Below, in pieces: positions 8,200 to 17,990 of a stretch of DNA of 64,000 nt. The notes under the pieces are model-generated. The model ran no database searches. It was not told the DNA's origin and was given only the letters and a program-made list of their open reading frames with translations. The position numbers and the translations under genes are program-made. Numbering within the stretch: position 1 is the first letter of the stretch; every line of letters begins with the position of its first letter. The stretch comes from Bacillus sp. FSL H8-0547 (GTDB lineage: Bacteria > Bacillota > Bacilli > Bacillales > Bacillaceae), in contig JBBODD010000001.1 of NCBI GenBank assembly GCA_038002745.1, forward strand, positions 2,294,001-2,358,000, in the 5' to 3' direction.

Positions 8200-9117
8200 A
8201 TGGGACATTCGCACAGCCGTGGTCATGATGGGCATCACCACCACCATACGAACAATAAGAAAGCATTGCTTTTTGCGTTTGCGCTTATTGCTCTCTTTAT
8301 GATCGCGGAAGTAATAGGGGGGCTTTTGACAAACAGCCTGGCTCTGCTGTCTGATGCAGGTCATATGCTGAGTGATGCGGCTGCACTGGGCTTAAGTTAT
8401 CTGGCGCTGGTATTCGGGGCAAAAGGGGCATCCTCTTCTAAGACATTCGGGTACAAACGGTTTGAAATACTTGCAGCGTTTATTAACGGTCTGACGCTGA
8501 TTCTCATTTCCATTTTTATTTTCGTAGAAGCCTATCAGCGGTTTGTGGATCCTCCGGAAGTTGTCAGCTCGGGGATGCTGATTATTTCAAGCATCGGCCT
8601 TTTGGTTAATATTGCAGCTGCCTTTATTCTGATGAAGGGTGATAAGGACGACAATTTGAATATCAGAAGTGCATTCCTCCATGTAATCGGGGATATGCTT
8701 GGTTCTGTCGGTGCTATCATTGCCGCCTTGCTGATCATGTTTTTCGGCTGGGGAGCAGCAGACCCGATTGCAAGTATCGTTGTGGCCATTTTAATCATCA
8801 TCAGCGGATTTCGGGTCACAAAAGATTCTTTTCATATTTTGATGGAGGGTGTTCCGGGCAACTTGAATCTGGATGAAATTAAAAACGCTCTGCTGAACAT
8901 GGACCGTGTGCTCGGGGTGCACGATCTGCATGTCTGGTCCATTACATCCGATTTTCCTGCACTGAGCTGTCATCTTGAAGTAGAGGAAGGGATGGAACAT
9001 CAGGCCGTCCTGAGGGAAGCGAACAAACTGCTTCATGACCAATTTGGCCTTCACCATACAACCATTCAGGTGGACTGGAAAGGATCGGGCTGCTGCGGAG
9101 ATGAGCACTGTAATTAA
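8200..9117 (+). CDS. czcD: Cation diffusion facilitator, Zn/Co/Cd efflux (CzcD)
   Basis: A 305-residue membrane antiporter. The N-terminus is His-rich (HSHSRGHDGHHHHH). Six transmembrane helices follow, with the metal-site motif LLSDAGHMLSDA in helix 2 and HVIGDMLGS in helix 5. The cytoplasmic C-terminal domain includes GVHDLHVWSI and ends GCCGDEHC, a further likely metal site. CDF proteins expel Zn, Co or Cd using the proton or potassium gradient. ATG 8200 follows GGAGGGA. A CzrA-type operator lies just upstream, and czrA is the convergent neighbour. Confidence 0.93.
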   Translation: MGHSHSRGHDGHHHHHTNNKKALLFAFALIALFMIAEVIGGLLTNSLALLSDAGHMLSDAAALGLSYLALVFGAKGASSSKTFGYKRFEILAAFINGLTLILISIFIFVEAYQRFVDPPEVVSSGMLIISSIGLLVNIAAAFILMKGDKDDNLNIRSAFLHVIGDMLGSVGAIIAALLIMFFGWGAADPIASIVVAILIIISGFRVTKDSFHILMEGVPGNLNLDEIKNALLNMDRVLGVHDLHVWSITSDFPALSCHLEVEEGMEHQAVLREANKLLHDQFGLHHTTIQVDWKGSGCCGDEHCN

Positions 9118-9131
9118 AAGCCAATTAAAAG

Positions 9132-9156
9132 AAAGCCCCGAATCCCGGAGCTTTTC
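9132..9156. terminator. Shared terminator between czcD and czrA
   Basis: AAAGCCCCG (9132-9140) pairs with CGGAGCTTT (9146-9154), with one mismatch. It lies between convergent gene ends and can serve both directions. Confidence 0.75.
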
Positions 9157-9166
9157 TGCTGTCTTT

Positions 9167-9481
9167 TTAATGCTGCGCATGCTCGATCATCTGTTTAAGA
9201 AGCCCGATAACATGTTCGTCATCGTGTGAATAAAATAAGGTGGTGCCTTCTCTCCGGAATTTGACCAGGCGCAAGTTTTTCAAAAATCTGAGCTGGTGGG
9301 AAACGGTTGACTGCAGGAGAGATAAGGTTTCGGCTATTTCATTGACCGAGTGTTCTCCCTGTGTCAGGAGATTTAAGATGCGGAGTCTCGTAGGATCTGA
9401 CAATGCTTTGAATGTCTGCGATGCGATAAACAGCGTTTCTTCATCCAAGTCCTGATAGGACCCGTGTTTTTCATTAGACAT
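9167..9481 (-). CDS. czrA: ArsR family zinc-sensing repressor (CzrA)
   Basis: A winged-helix ArsR/SmtB repressor of 104 residues. The recognition helix region is [22 protein letters not shown]. The C-terminal alpha-5 segment keeps Asp-x-His, then His 11 residues later and His 3 after that (DEH...H..H), which is exactly the spacing of the zinc/cobalt site in staphylococcal CzrA. No CxC motif is present. An upstream in-frame start is possible, but ATG 9481 has AGGAGAA just before it. Metal binding should release it from the operator at 8156-8177. Confidence 0.9.
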   Translation of the reverse strand: MSNEKHGSYQDLDEETLFIASQTFKALSDPTRLRILNLLTQGEHSVNEIAETLSLLQSTVSHQLRFLKNLRLVKFRREGTTLFYSHDDEHVIGLLKQMIEHAQH

Positions 9482-9514
9482 TGATATTCTCCTTCTCCGG
9501 GCGATTGTTCCTTT

Positions 9515-9543
9515 ATTATAGGGAAAATGTTCTGTTTTTACAA
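9515..9543 (-). promoter_or_regulatory. czrA promoter
   Basis: On the minus strand: -35 TTGTAA (9538-9543), 17-bp spacer, -10 TATAAT (9515-9520). It is back-to-back with the cadC promoter and abuts operator O1 of that promoter. Confidence 0.65.
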
Positions 9544-9545
9544 AC

Positions 9546-9610
9546 ATTCAAATAATTGTTTGACTGTTCATATTTTCATGCATATACTTTATTCAAACGA
9601 TGATTTGAAT
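9546..9610 (+). promoter_or_regulatory. cadC-cadA promoter with two CadC-type operators
   Basis: -35 TTGACT (9560-9565), 17-bp spacer, -10 TATACT (9583-9588). Two inverted repeats flank it. O2 is ATTCAAA-N6-TTTGAAT at 9591-9610, perfect arms, just downstream of the -10. O1 is ATTCAAA-N6-TTTGACT at 9546-9565, with 6 of 7 arm positions, covering the -35. Both resemble the known cad operator of Staphylococcus plasmid pI258, which carries TTTGAAT-type arms. Confidence 0.82.
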
Positions 9611-9626
9611 GTGGGGTGTGATGTAA

Positions 9627-9998
9627 ATGAATCTGCAGGATGTTTGTGAAATCACTTGTGTTCACTCAGAGAAAGTGGAGCGGGCAAAAAGAAAGGCTGC
9701 ACAGCTGGATACAGGCAGGGCTGTGAGAATCTATAAAGCACTTGCTGACGAAACGAGACTTAAAATTGCTTGTGCTCTTTTAGAAGAGGGCGAGCTTTGT
9801 GTCTGTGATGCAGCGGCCATCACCGGCACAACAACAGCAACCGCATCGCACCATTTGCGGCTTTTGAAGAATTCCGGTCTTGCAAAGTTCCGGAAAGAAG
9901 GAAAACTTGTCTATTATTCATTGGATGATGAGCTTGTAAAGCAGCAGATTCGGATTGCTTTTGTTCATCAAGAGGAGATGAGCATCCATGGAAGCTGA
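9627..9998 (+). CDS. cadC: ArsR family Cd/Pb/Zn-sensing repressor CadC
   Basis: A 123-residue repressor. Metal-ligand cysteines fall at Cys7, Cys11, Cys58 and Cys60 (VCEITC and ELCVCD), the same positions used by CadC of plasmid pI258 for Cd, Pb and Bi. The HTH is [19 protein letters not shown]. Without metal it would occupy the two operators upstream and hold down its own operon. ATG 9627 follows GTGGGGTGTGAT. The 3' end overlaps cadA by 11 bp, indicating coupled translation. Confidence 0.94.
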   Translation: MNLQDVCEITCVHSEKVERAKRKAAQLDTGRAVRIYKALADETRLKIACALLEEGELCVCDAAAITGTTTATASHHLRLLKNSGLAKFRKEGKLVYYSLDDELVKQQIRIAFVHQEEMSIHGS

Positions 9999-12123
9999 AC
10001 AATCAGCCGAGAGGAATGTGTACCGGGTACAAGGTTTTACATGTGCAGGCTGCGCCGGGAAGTTTGAGCGGAACGTAAAGGAACTTGACGGAGTGACGGA
10101 TGCGAAAGTGAACTTCGGTGCCGCCAAGCTGACCGTGATAGGGAAAGCCAGTATCAAAGAAATTGAGAAAGCCGGTGCGTTTGAGCACCTGAAAATACTC
10201 CCTGAAAAAGGGGCTGTGGAAACGCCGGCAGAGCCTTTTATTAAAAAGCATGCGGCATTGCTCGCATCAATAGGTTTCATTGCTTTCGGTTACTATTCTC
10301 TTTTTGCATATGGAGAAGAAAGTATGCCGTCTATTCTGGCTTTTCTGGCTGCAATGATCATTGGGGGATATTCGCTTTTCCTCACGGGATTTAAAAATCT
10401 GATGCGCCTCGAATTCGATATGAGAACGCTTATGACAATCGCTGTCATTGGCGCTGCAATCATTGGAGAGTGGAGTGAAGGGGCAGTTGTTGTGATCCTC
10501 TTTGCCATCAGCGAAGCGCTTGAATCCTATTCGATGGACAGGGCGCGCCGGTCGATTCGTTCTTTAATGGAAATTGCCCCGAAAACCGCCCTGATCAGGA
10601 GAAATGGCCAGGAATCGCAGGTTGGGGTGGATGACATTGAGGTCGGAGATTTAATGATTGTCAAACCGGGACAAAAAATCGCTATGGACGGAAGGGTTAT
10701 AAAAGGATTTTCTTCTGTTAACCAGGCTCCGATTACCGGTGAATCAATGCCTGCCGAAAAAAGCCCCGGTACAGATGTGTTTGCCGGAACGCTGAACGAA
10801 GAAGGATTTCTTGAAGTTGAGGTCACAAAGCTTGCAGAAGATACGGCTATTTCAAAAATCATCCATCTTGTGGAAGAGGCTCAGGCTGAGCGCGCCCCTT
10901 CACAGGCATTTGTTGATAAGTTTGCGAAATATTACACGCCTGCCATTATGGCTGTCGCGTTGTTGGTTGCTGTTCTTCCGCCATTGCTTCTTGGCGGTGC
11001 ATGGGAGACGTGGATTTATCAGGGGCTTGCTGTTTTAGTCGTGGGATGCCCGTGTGCACTCGTCATTTCTACACCTGTATCTATTGTAACGGCAATCGGC
11101 AATGCGGCTCGGAACGGAGTGCTTATTAAAGGCGGTATTTACCTTGAAGAGCTTGGCAGCATTAAGGCTGTTGCTTTTGATAAAACAGGAACCTTAACTA
11201 AAGGAACACCGGCTGTTACGGATTTTGAAGTTCTTGCAGGAGGCCGTTCTGAAGATGAATTTTTCACAAAGGTTGCCGCTCTTGAAAACAAATCACAGCA
11301 TCCGCTTGCATCAGCTGTCTTAAAGAAGGCCAGAGATTTGAATCTTTCGTTTGAATCTCCAGTGGTCGAAAACTTTATATCTGTCACAGGAAAAGGACTG
11401 AAAGGAAAAGTTGACGGCGAGTGGGTTTATGTGGGTAATCAGTCTTTATTTGAGGAATCCGCTAAGCTGGATTTTGAATGGACCGAAAGAATGCAGTCCC
11501 TGCAGAGAGAAGGAAAAACCGTTATGCTTGCGGGTACAGATAAAGGGCCGCTTGCTCTTTTAGCTGCAGCAGATGAGGTGCGGGACAGCAGCATCAGGGT
11601 GATCGATCAGCTGAAGGAGCTTGGGATCAGCAAGACCGTAATGCTGACGGGAGACCATGCAGCAACTGCTGAAGCGGTGGGCAGACAGCTCGGCGTTTCG
11701 GATATAAAAGCGGACCTTCTTCCGGAAGATAAATTAACAGCCGTTAAAGATGTGCAGCAGACCTATGGCAAGACCGCTATGGTGGGTGACGGAGTAAACG
11801 ATGCTCCTGCTCTTGCAGCAGCTTCAGTAGGAATAGCCATGGGCGGAGCCGGAACCGATACGGCGCTTGAAACAGCGGACGTAGCGCTGATGGGAGATGA
11901 CTTGAAGAAGCTGCCGTTTGCCATTGACTTAAGCCGCAGAACCCTTGTCATCATCAAGCAGAACATCGCGTTTGCACTCGGCCTTAAGCTCCTCGCGCTG
12001 CTTCTTGTCATTCCCGGCTGGCTGACCCTCTGGATCGCCATTTTCGCAGACATGGGAGCAACCCTGCTTGTGACAGCCAACGGATTGCGTCTATTAAGAG
12101 TAAAAGAAAAAAGAGACAGCTAG
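9988..12123 (+). CDS. cadA: Heavy-metal P1B-type ATPase, Cd/Zn/Pb efflux (CadA)
   Basis: A 711-residue exporter. The N-terminal metal-binding domain has [11 protein letters not shown] (Cys19, Cys22). Membrane helices carry the CPC motif at Cys354-Pro-Cys356 that defines Cd/Zn/Pb selectivity with nearby residues. The catalytic DKTGT has Asp398; the SQHPLA motif of heavy-metal ATPases and the hinge GDGVND near residue 600 are intact. It pumps divalent metal out of the cell using ATP. ATG 9988 follows AGAGGAGATG inside cadC. A terminator follows directly, so cadC-cadA is a two-gene operon. Confidence 0.95.
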   Translation: MEAEQSAERNVYRVQGFTCAGCAGKFERNVKELDGVTDAKVNFGAAKLTVIGKASIKEIEKAGAFEHLKILPEKGAVETPAEPFIKKHAALLASIGFIAFGYYSLFAYGEESMPSILAFLAAMIIGGYSLFLTGFKNLMRLEFDMRTLMTIAVIGAAIIGEWSEGAVVVILFAISEALESYSMDRARRSIRSLMEIAPKTALIRRNGQESQVGVDDIEVGDLMIVKPGQKIAMDGRVIKGFSSVNQAPITGESMPAEKSPGTDVFAGTLNEEGFLEVEVTKLAEDTAISKIIHLVEEAQAERAPSQAFVDKFAKYYTPAIMAVALLVAVLPPLLLGGAWETWIYQGLAVLVVGCPCALVISTPVSIVTAIGNAARNGVLIKGGIYLEELGSIKAVAFDKTGTLTKGTPAVTDFEVLAGGRSEDEFFTKVAALENKSQHPLASAVLKKARDLNLSFESPVVENFISVTGKGLKGKVDGEWVYVGNQSLFEESAKLDFEWTERMQSLQREGKTVMLAGTDKGPLALLAAADEVRDSSIRVIDQLKELGISKTVMLTGDHAATAEAVGRQLGVSDIKADLLPEDKLTAVKDVQQTYGKTAMVGDGVNDAPALAAASVGIAMGGAGTDTALETADVALMGDDLKKLPFAIDLSRRTLVIIKQNIAFALGLKLLALLLVIPGWLTLWIAIFADMGATLLVTANGLRLLRVKEKRDS

Positions 12124-12131
12124 ATTGGAAG

Positions 12132-12162
12132 AACACGGACCTTACGGGGTTCGTGTTTTTTT
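12132..12162 (+). terminator. Terminator of cadCA operon
   Basis: AACACGGACCT (12132-12142) pairs with GGGTTCGTGTT (12147-12157), with two G-U pairs, followed by T residues. Confidence 0.85.
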
Positions 12163-12339
12163 GGGTGGAATAAGTGCTTTTGGGAATTTATGACCCTTAA
12201 GAGGTCTTCGTCATGTCTGGCGGTCACAAACTTCTGCCTATATGACTCTTCAGACAATTCTGCCGCAGCTAAAGGGAACAATCCAATCTCTAATCATACT
12301 CTCTCTCATTCATCTGCTAAAAAGCTCACATTCCAACGC

Positions 12340-12370
12340 AAAACACTCCGGCTTCCCAAGAGCCGGAGTG
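12340..12370 (-). terminator. Terminator of ldh
   Basis: CACTCCGGCT (12344-12353) and AGCCGGAGTG (12361-12370) form a perfect 10-bp stem. On the minus strand it is followed by TTTT, so it ends ldh. The stretch 12163-12335 holds no gene I can support. Confidence 0.88.
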
Positions 12371-12394
12371 CTTCAGTCTTCCTCTCTTTCTTCC

Positions 12395-13551
<1,157 letters not shown>

Positions 13552-13568
13552 AAAGAATAATAGTTTAA

Positions 13569-13585
13569 TGTTATATTTTATAACA
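13569..13585. promoter_or_regulatory. TnrA/GlnR box
   Basis: TGTTATATTTTATAACA fits the Bacillus TnrA/GlnR consensus TGTNAN-A/T-rich-TNACA at every fixed position. It lies about 18 bp downstream of the -10 box and 26 bp before the ribosome site, which is a repressor position for that promoter. Confidence 0.8.
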
Positions 13586-13623
13586 TCTAATGTAAGGTAA
13601 AAACCATCAGGGAGGACATTCAA

Positions 13624-14889
13624 TTGGATTCGGTGTATTTATTAAACAGTTTATGGGTGGTGCTGGGTGCCATTCTTGTCATACTTATGCAGGGAGGATT
13701 TATTCTGCTTGAAGCGGGCTCGACCAGAATGAAAAATGCAGGACATATTGCAGGGAAAACGATCTTTACGTTTGGTCTTGCATCGCTTATCTTCTGGGCG
13801 GTTGGATTCGGATTTATTTTCGGTGACAACTCCAATTTCTTTGTTGGACTGTCTCATTTTTTCTACTCAGGATATGAGCTTGAGGGGATGAATTTATCAT
13901 CATCTGTTTTCTTTCTTTTTCAGCTTGCATTCGCAGGAATTGCGATTACCATTGCTCTTGGCGGATTTGCTGAGCGCGCGAAACTCTCGGTTTATCTTGT
14001 GTTCACTGTGCTGTTTTCGGCGCTGGTGTATCCTGTAGTCGCTCACTGGATTTGGGGAGGCGGATGGCTTGCAGAGCACGGCAAGCAGGACTTTGCCGGT
14101 TCCACCGTTGTTCATTTAACAGGTGCTATGGCTGCTTTAGCTGCTACAATTCTGTTAAAGCCCCGCTTCGGAAAATTTAATCAGGATGGCTCTGCCAACA
14201 ATATTTTCGGCCACAACCAGGTCTTTACGGCTCTTGGTGTGCTCGTGCTGTGGATTGGCTGGTTCGGCTTTAATGCTGCAAGTACGCTTGGAGTGGAAGA
14301 TGGCTTTTTCGGCTATGTGGCTCTTAATACGAATCTTGCGGCTGCTGCAGGCGCGGTTGCAGCTCTCCTTGTTTCATGGGCTGTTCTTGGGAAATCAGAT
14401 GTTCCGACGATGCTGAACGGGGCACTTGCCGGGCTTGTCGCGATTACCGCTTCATGTGCATTTGTTGAAACGTGGGCAGCTGTTCTAATCGGATTTGTTG
14501 CCGGAATTCTAGTTTTTTATAGTGTGAGATTTTTTGAAAAGAAAAGAATAGACGATCCGATTTTTGCCTTATCTGTTCATGGTGCGGCAGGAGTTTGGGG
14601 AACCATTTCAACCGGATTCTTTGCAGCACCGGAACTCGCAACTGTCGGAAAGCCGGGACTTTTCTACGGAGGAGGCTTTGAACAGCTTGGCGTCCAGATT
14701 ATGGGTGTTGGGGTGTCAGGTGCTTATGCCTTCATCGTTTCATTCGTTATTCTTTTCGCAGTGAAAAAGCTGATGGGCGGCCTGCGTGTGACAGAGGAAG
14801 AAGAAATAATGGGTCTTGATATGAGTGAGCATGGAAGTTACGGCTATCCTGAAGTATTCTTATCAAAAGAGGATAAGGTCAGCTCGTAA
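13624..14889 (+). CDS. amt: Ammonium transporter, Amt/NrgA family
   Basis: A 421-residue channel-type transporter with about eleven transmembrane helices. It starts with the family hallmark of a short periplasmic segment and LMQGGFILLEAGSTRMKNAGH; later FAGSTVVHLTGAMAAL, GWFGFNAAS and SVHGAAGVWGTI contain the conserved pore residues, including the paired His. It admits ammonium/ammonia under nitrogen limitation. TTG 13624 follows GGAGGA with 7-bp spacing. No PII (nrgB/glnK) gene follows, unlike B. subtilis nrgAB; a GlnD-like gene follows instead. A TnrA/GlnR box lies in its leader. Confidence 0.93.
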   Translation: MDSVYLLNSLWVVLGAILVILMQGGFILLEAGSTRMKNAGHIAGKTIFTFGLASLIFWAVGFGFIFGDNSNFFVGLSHFFYSGYELEGMNLSSSVFFLFQLAFAGIAITIALGGFAERAKLSVYLVFTVLFSALVYPVVAHWIWGGGWLAEHGKQDFAGSTVVHLTGAMAALAATILLKPRFGKFNQDGSANNIFGHNQVFTALGVLVLWIGWFGFNAASTLGVEDGFFGYVALNTNLAAAAGAVAALLVSWAVLGKSDVPTMLNGALAGLVAITASCAFVETWAAVLIGFVAGILVFYSVRFFEKKRIDDPIFALSVHGAAGVWGTISTGFFAAPELATVGKPGLFYGGGFEQLGVQIMGVGVSGAYAFIVSFVILFAVKKLMGGLRVTEEEEIMGLDMSEHGSYGYPEVFLSKEDKVSS

Positions 14890-14913
14890 TGGAGCGAAAG
14901 GGACGTGCGGTTC

Positions 14914-15894
14914 ATGGGAGATAGCTACGGGTCAATCAGGGAGTGGAGAGAGAAAGAGATTCAGAATCATATGTCTGATGCGTATTCGCTGAATGTGTTT
15001 CATGACCGGGTCATGCGGGCGGTTTTCGAAAGGTCTCTGCAGATTGTGAAGGAGGAGAAAGGGGATCCTCCTTCGCCCTATGCGTGGTTTGTCATGGGGA
15101 GTGCAGGGAGGTTTGAACAGGCGGTCGTAAGCGACCAGGATCACGGGATGGTGTATGAAAAAAGCGGTGCAGCTGAAGAGGAATATTTTCTGGCTCTCGG
15201 AAAAGAACTATCGGATGGACTTCATGCTGCAGGCTACCCTTATTGCGAAGGAAAAGTGATGAGCTCAAATCCTTTATGGTGCAAGTCGGCAGAAGGATAT
15301 GAAGGGCAGCTCGACAAATGGATGGAGGATGTCAGCTTTGAATCGATGAGATACCTGCAGATCTTCATTGATGCAAGAACGATGGCGGGAAATGATAAGC
15401 TGCTTATCCGTTTAAAGCAAAGAGTGGACAGTTATCAAAAGCAGTCGCCAAAGCTTCTGAAACGGTTTTTGGATACCATCATGCACATCAAACCGTCTGT
15501 CGGACCGCTCGGCCAGATCTTTACAGAAAGCAGCGGCCATTATCAGGGGTGCCTGAACATTAAACAGGCCGCATTTCTTCCGTATGTCAATGCGGTGAGA
15601 ATTCTTGCTATTAAAGAAGGGATCATGGAATCCTCCACCCTTGACCGGATAAACGGCCTTTCCCGGCACGATGAATATAAAAATGACCTTGAAATCTATA
15701 AAGACAGTTTTCAGCGATTGCTTCAGTTCCGGATGTCGAATTTAAAGAGAATTAAAGAGTATGATGATGTGCATTATCTGCCTGTACAGGACCTCACCCG
15801 GGCGGAAAAGAAGGAACTGAAAACCATTTTAAAAAACGGGAAGAAGCTGCATCACTACGTTCAAGTGATCATTGAAAAGGGTGTTCATTCATGA
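14914..15894 (+). CDS. DUF294 putative nucleotidyltransferase
   Basis: About 326 residues. The segment FVMGSAGRFEQAVVSDQDHGMVYE carries the GS...SDQDHG signature of the GlnD-like nucleotidyltransferase fold, with both acidic residues present. The C-terminal half matches the helical DUF294 substrate-binding region. Relatives transfer nucleotides to proteins or small molecules, but this subfamily is uncharacterised as far as I know. GTG 14905 is in frame but only 1 bp from AAGGGA; ATG 14914 is preferred. It follows amt by 24 bp and overlaps the exonuclease by 4 bp (ATGA). Confidence 0.82.
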   Translation: MGDSYGSIREWREKEIQNHMSDAYSLNVFHDRVMRAVFERSLQIVKEEKGDPPSPYAWFVMGSAGRFEQAVVSDQDHGMVYEKSGAAEEEYFLALGKELSDGLHAAGYPYCEGKVMSSNPLWCKSAEGYEGQLDKWMEDVSFESMRYLQIFIDARTMAGNDKLLIRLKQRVDSYQKQSPKLLKRFLDTIMHIKPSVGPLGQIFTESSGHYQGCLNIKQAAFLPYVNAVRILAIKEGIMESSTLDRINGLSRHDEYKNDLEIYKDSFQRLLQFRMSNLKRIKEYDDVHYLPVQDLTRAEKKELKTILKNGKKLHHYVQVIIEKGVHS

Positions 15895-16622
15895 AGTCGA
15901 ATCCGTTTATTCATTTTATCCGGGAAGTGCACGGCAAGTTTCAGACGAGTGTTTTCGGGACGGCACAGGGCGGGCAGAATTCCCAGCAGATTGCCTTTTT
16001 AAGGCAGCTTCAGCGGGAGATGAAGGCTGAGGAAGTGATGTCTGTTCCTTTAGAAGAGTTTTCCGCTGTCGTGTTTGATATTGAAACGACGGGTTTTTTT
16101 CCTGAACAGGGAAATGAAATCATCTCAATCGGTGCGGTGAAAGTGAAGGGGAGCGAGATGCTCGAAGACGAGCGGTTTTATACACTTGTCCGTCATGAAA
16201 ACGGCCTTCCTGATGAAATCAGCACGCTGACAGGGATTACAGAAGCGGAATTGGAAGGGGCACCGGCGCTTGAGGAAGCACTTATTCAGTTTTTTAAATT
16301 TGTGAAAGGTGACACCCTTGTAGCGCATCACTCATCGCATGAAAAGAAGTTTATGCAGCACGCAAGCTGGAAGCATTTCCGGGCACCCTTCAAGCACCGG
16401 ATCGTCGATACTTCCTTTCTTCAGAGGATTGCTGAACCCCATACGGATTATGTCAGGCTTGAAGACCTGTGCGAACACCGGTCGATCCCTGTGACTGACC
16501 GGCATCATGCCCTCGGTGACGCCGTCATGACTGCCAAACTCTGGTGCGGCTACATTGAAGATGTGAAAAAAGAGGGCTGCCGTAACCTTCGGGATATTTA
16601 TGAACGGATCGCTGCGCTTTAG
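15891..16622 (+). CDS. DnaQ-like 3'-5' exonuclease (epsilon-type)
   Basis: A 243-residue DEDDh exonuclease. ExoI is VFDIETTGFFPE with both acidic ligands, ExoII lies in GDTLVAHHSSHEKKF, and ExoIII is RHHALGDAVMTAKLW with catalytic His and Asp. Such stand-alone epsilon-type proteins trim DNA or RNA 3' ends. It is translationally coupled to the DUF294 gene through ATGA at 15891. The pairing of these two genes, here behind amt, suggests they act in one pathway, but no nitrogen-related role can be read from sequence. Confidence 0.88.
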   Translation: MKSNPFIHFIREVHGKFQTSVFGTAQGGQNSQQIAFLRQLQREMKAEEVMSVPLEEFSAVVFDIETTGFFPEQGNEIISIGAVKVKGSEMLEDERFYTLVRHENGLPDEISTLTGITEAELEGAPALEEALIQFFKFVKGDTLVAHHSSHEKKFMQHASWKHFRAPFKHRIVDTSFLQRIAEPHTDYVRLEDLCEHRSIPVTDRHHALGDAVMTAKLWCGYIEDVKKEGCRNLRDIYERIAAL

Positions 16623-16656
16623 AAGCATTGCCATATGACTTGGCAGTGCTTTTTCT
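16623..16656 (+). terminator. Terminator of amt operon
   Basis: AAGCATTGCCA (16623-16633) pairs with TGGCAGTGCTT (16641-16651), followed by T residues. Confidence 0.9.
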
Positions 16657-16739
16657 TTTGGTTCAATTCGTGAATTTTGCTGTTTCTAGGAACAACTTAT
16701 ATGCACCAGTGGACTGTAGCGGAAGGCACTTGACTCCTT

Positions 16740-16856
16740 GTCTAGCTGCAGCGCCCAACTCCTCTGTCAGAACAAAATCCCCCAAAAAGTCAAACCCGGA
16801 CTTTTCGGGTGATTTCTTATCTGACTGCCGGAGCAAAACGGGCGCTTCCGCTTTTC
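16740..16856. repeat. Dispersed ~117-bp repeat, copy R1
   Basis: Starts GTCTAGCTGCAGCGCC, contains CTCTGTCAGAACAAAATC and AAAAAGTCAAACCCGGACTTTT, and ends GGGCGCTTCCGCTTTTC. Three more copies lie at 33859-33975, 48715-48830 and 48838-48953. Ends are partly complementary (AGCGCC / GGCGCT) and the centre AAAAGTC...GACTTTT is a second inverted repeat, so the unit can fold into a long hairpin. No coding signal. Confidence 0.85.
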
Positions 16857-16957
16857 TGGGGGATAAAGAGGGCACGGAAGATCCCGCAAGCGCAGCGAGG
16901 AAGCTTCCGGCACTCCCCGCGGAAAGCAAGTGACTGGAGCGCAAGGGAATGGGTACA
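16857..16957. repeat. Second repeat-like segment next to R1
   Basis: This stretch holds AGGAAGCTTCC and ACTCCCCGCGGAAAGC, ending CAAGTGACTGGAGCGC. It resembles GCGGAAAGCGAGTG...GGAGCG motifs I recall from Bacillus intergenic repeats. An inverted piece, AGCGGAAGGCACTTGACTCC, lies at 16717-16736 on the other side of R1, as if R1 had inserted into it. The rest of 16958-17080 shows nothing I can name. Confidence 0.45.
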
Positions 16958-17093
16958 ATTCAAAAATAACAATCGGAGTGCAATCACGCTTTCTTTTCAT
17001 AGAAAAATCAACAATCCATCAATCTAACAGGTTCAAATAATACAGAATAAGGGTAAAGCCATAGAAAAGAACACATTCAAGGGGGAATCGGGT

Positions 17094-17990
17094 TTGAAGC
17101 AGGCGATGCTGATTGTTAATCCATCTTCAGGCAAGGAAAAAGGAGCGGAATATACGGAACATGCCCTGGAAACAATGAAAAAGATGGGCTATGAAACAGA
17201 ACTGCGGGAAACTGAGGGGGAAGGGGACGCCAGAGACTTTGCACGCGAAGCCTGCGAACGGAGGCTTGATTTTGTTGCGGCAATGGGCGGTGACGGAACG
17301 ATTAATGAAGCAATCAATGGCATAGCTGAACAGGAGCACAGGCCGCTTTTCGGCCTTATCCCGCTTGGTACGGTCAATGATTTTGCAAGGGCGCTGAATA
17401 TCCCGCTGGATCCGGAAGACGCAATCGCCATGATGGAGCAGCGGCATTCAAGGCGGACAGATGTAGGCAAGATAAACGACCGCTATTTCATTAATATTGT
17501 TGCTGTAGGAGCTCTTGCAGAGGCATCTTTTTCAACGCCTGTTGAACAGAAAACAAAGCTTGGTCCGCTCGCCTACATTGTCGAAGGGGTAAAAAAAATG
17601 AAGGAAAAGCAGCCGTTTGAACTCCGCGTCAAGCATGAAGAGGGCGTGTGGGAGGGAGAGGCGCTGCTCATGCTGATCGCCCTGACGAATTCGGTGGGCG
17701 GGTTTGAAACCATTGCGCCGGAAGCAAAGGTCAACGACGGCAAACTGCACGTCATGATCATAAAAGATATGGCCCTGCCTCAATTTCTTCTGCTGCTTCC
17801 AAAAGTTCTGACCGGGGATCTGGCAGAAAGCGAGCAGGTTGTCTACTTAAAAGTTCCCGAGGTAGATGTTTCCTCTACATACGAAATGATTGCGAATGTT
17901 GACGGGGATGAAGGGGATAAGCTGCCTGTGAAAATTGGAAATTTAAAACGGCATATTGAAATATTGGTTCCGAAGGAGGATGAGAAATGA
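17094..17990 (+). CDS. Diacylglycerol/lipid kinase family protein (YegS/BmrU-like)
   Basis: A 298-residue kinase. The N-terminus has LIVNPSSGKEKG for phosphate binding, then the nucleotide motif AMGGDGTINEAINGI and IPLGTVNDFARAL, all typical of the DAGK catalytic domain. The C-terminal beta domain of the YegS/LCB5 fold follows. It would phosphorylate a lipid such as diacylglycerol at the inner membrane face. TTG 17094 is preceded by GGGGGAAT at 17081-17088. It overlaps the next gene by 4 bp (ATGA). Confidence 0.88.
   Translation: MKQAMLIVNPSSGKEKGAEYTEHALETMKKMGYETELRETEGEGDARDFAREACERRLDFVAAMGGDGTINEAINGIAEQEHRPLFGLIPLGTVNDFARALNIPLDPEDAIAMMEQRHSRRTDVGKINDRYFINIVAVGALAEASFSTPVEQKTKLGPLAYIVEGVKKMKEKQPFELRVKHEEGVWEGEALLMLIALTNSVGGFETIAPEAKVNDGKLHVMIIKDMALPQFLLLLPKVLTGDLAESEQVVYLKVPEVDVSSTYEMIANVDGDEGDKLPVKIGNLKRHIEILVPKEDEK

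Noticed and set aside
16628-17027. Several overlapping open frames on both strands
   Set aside because: They read through the amt terminator and dispersed repeat R1; composition is repeat-driven.
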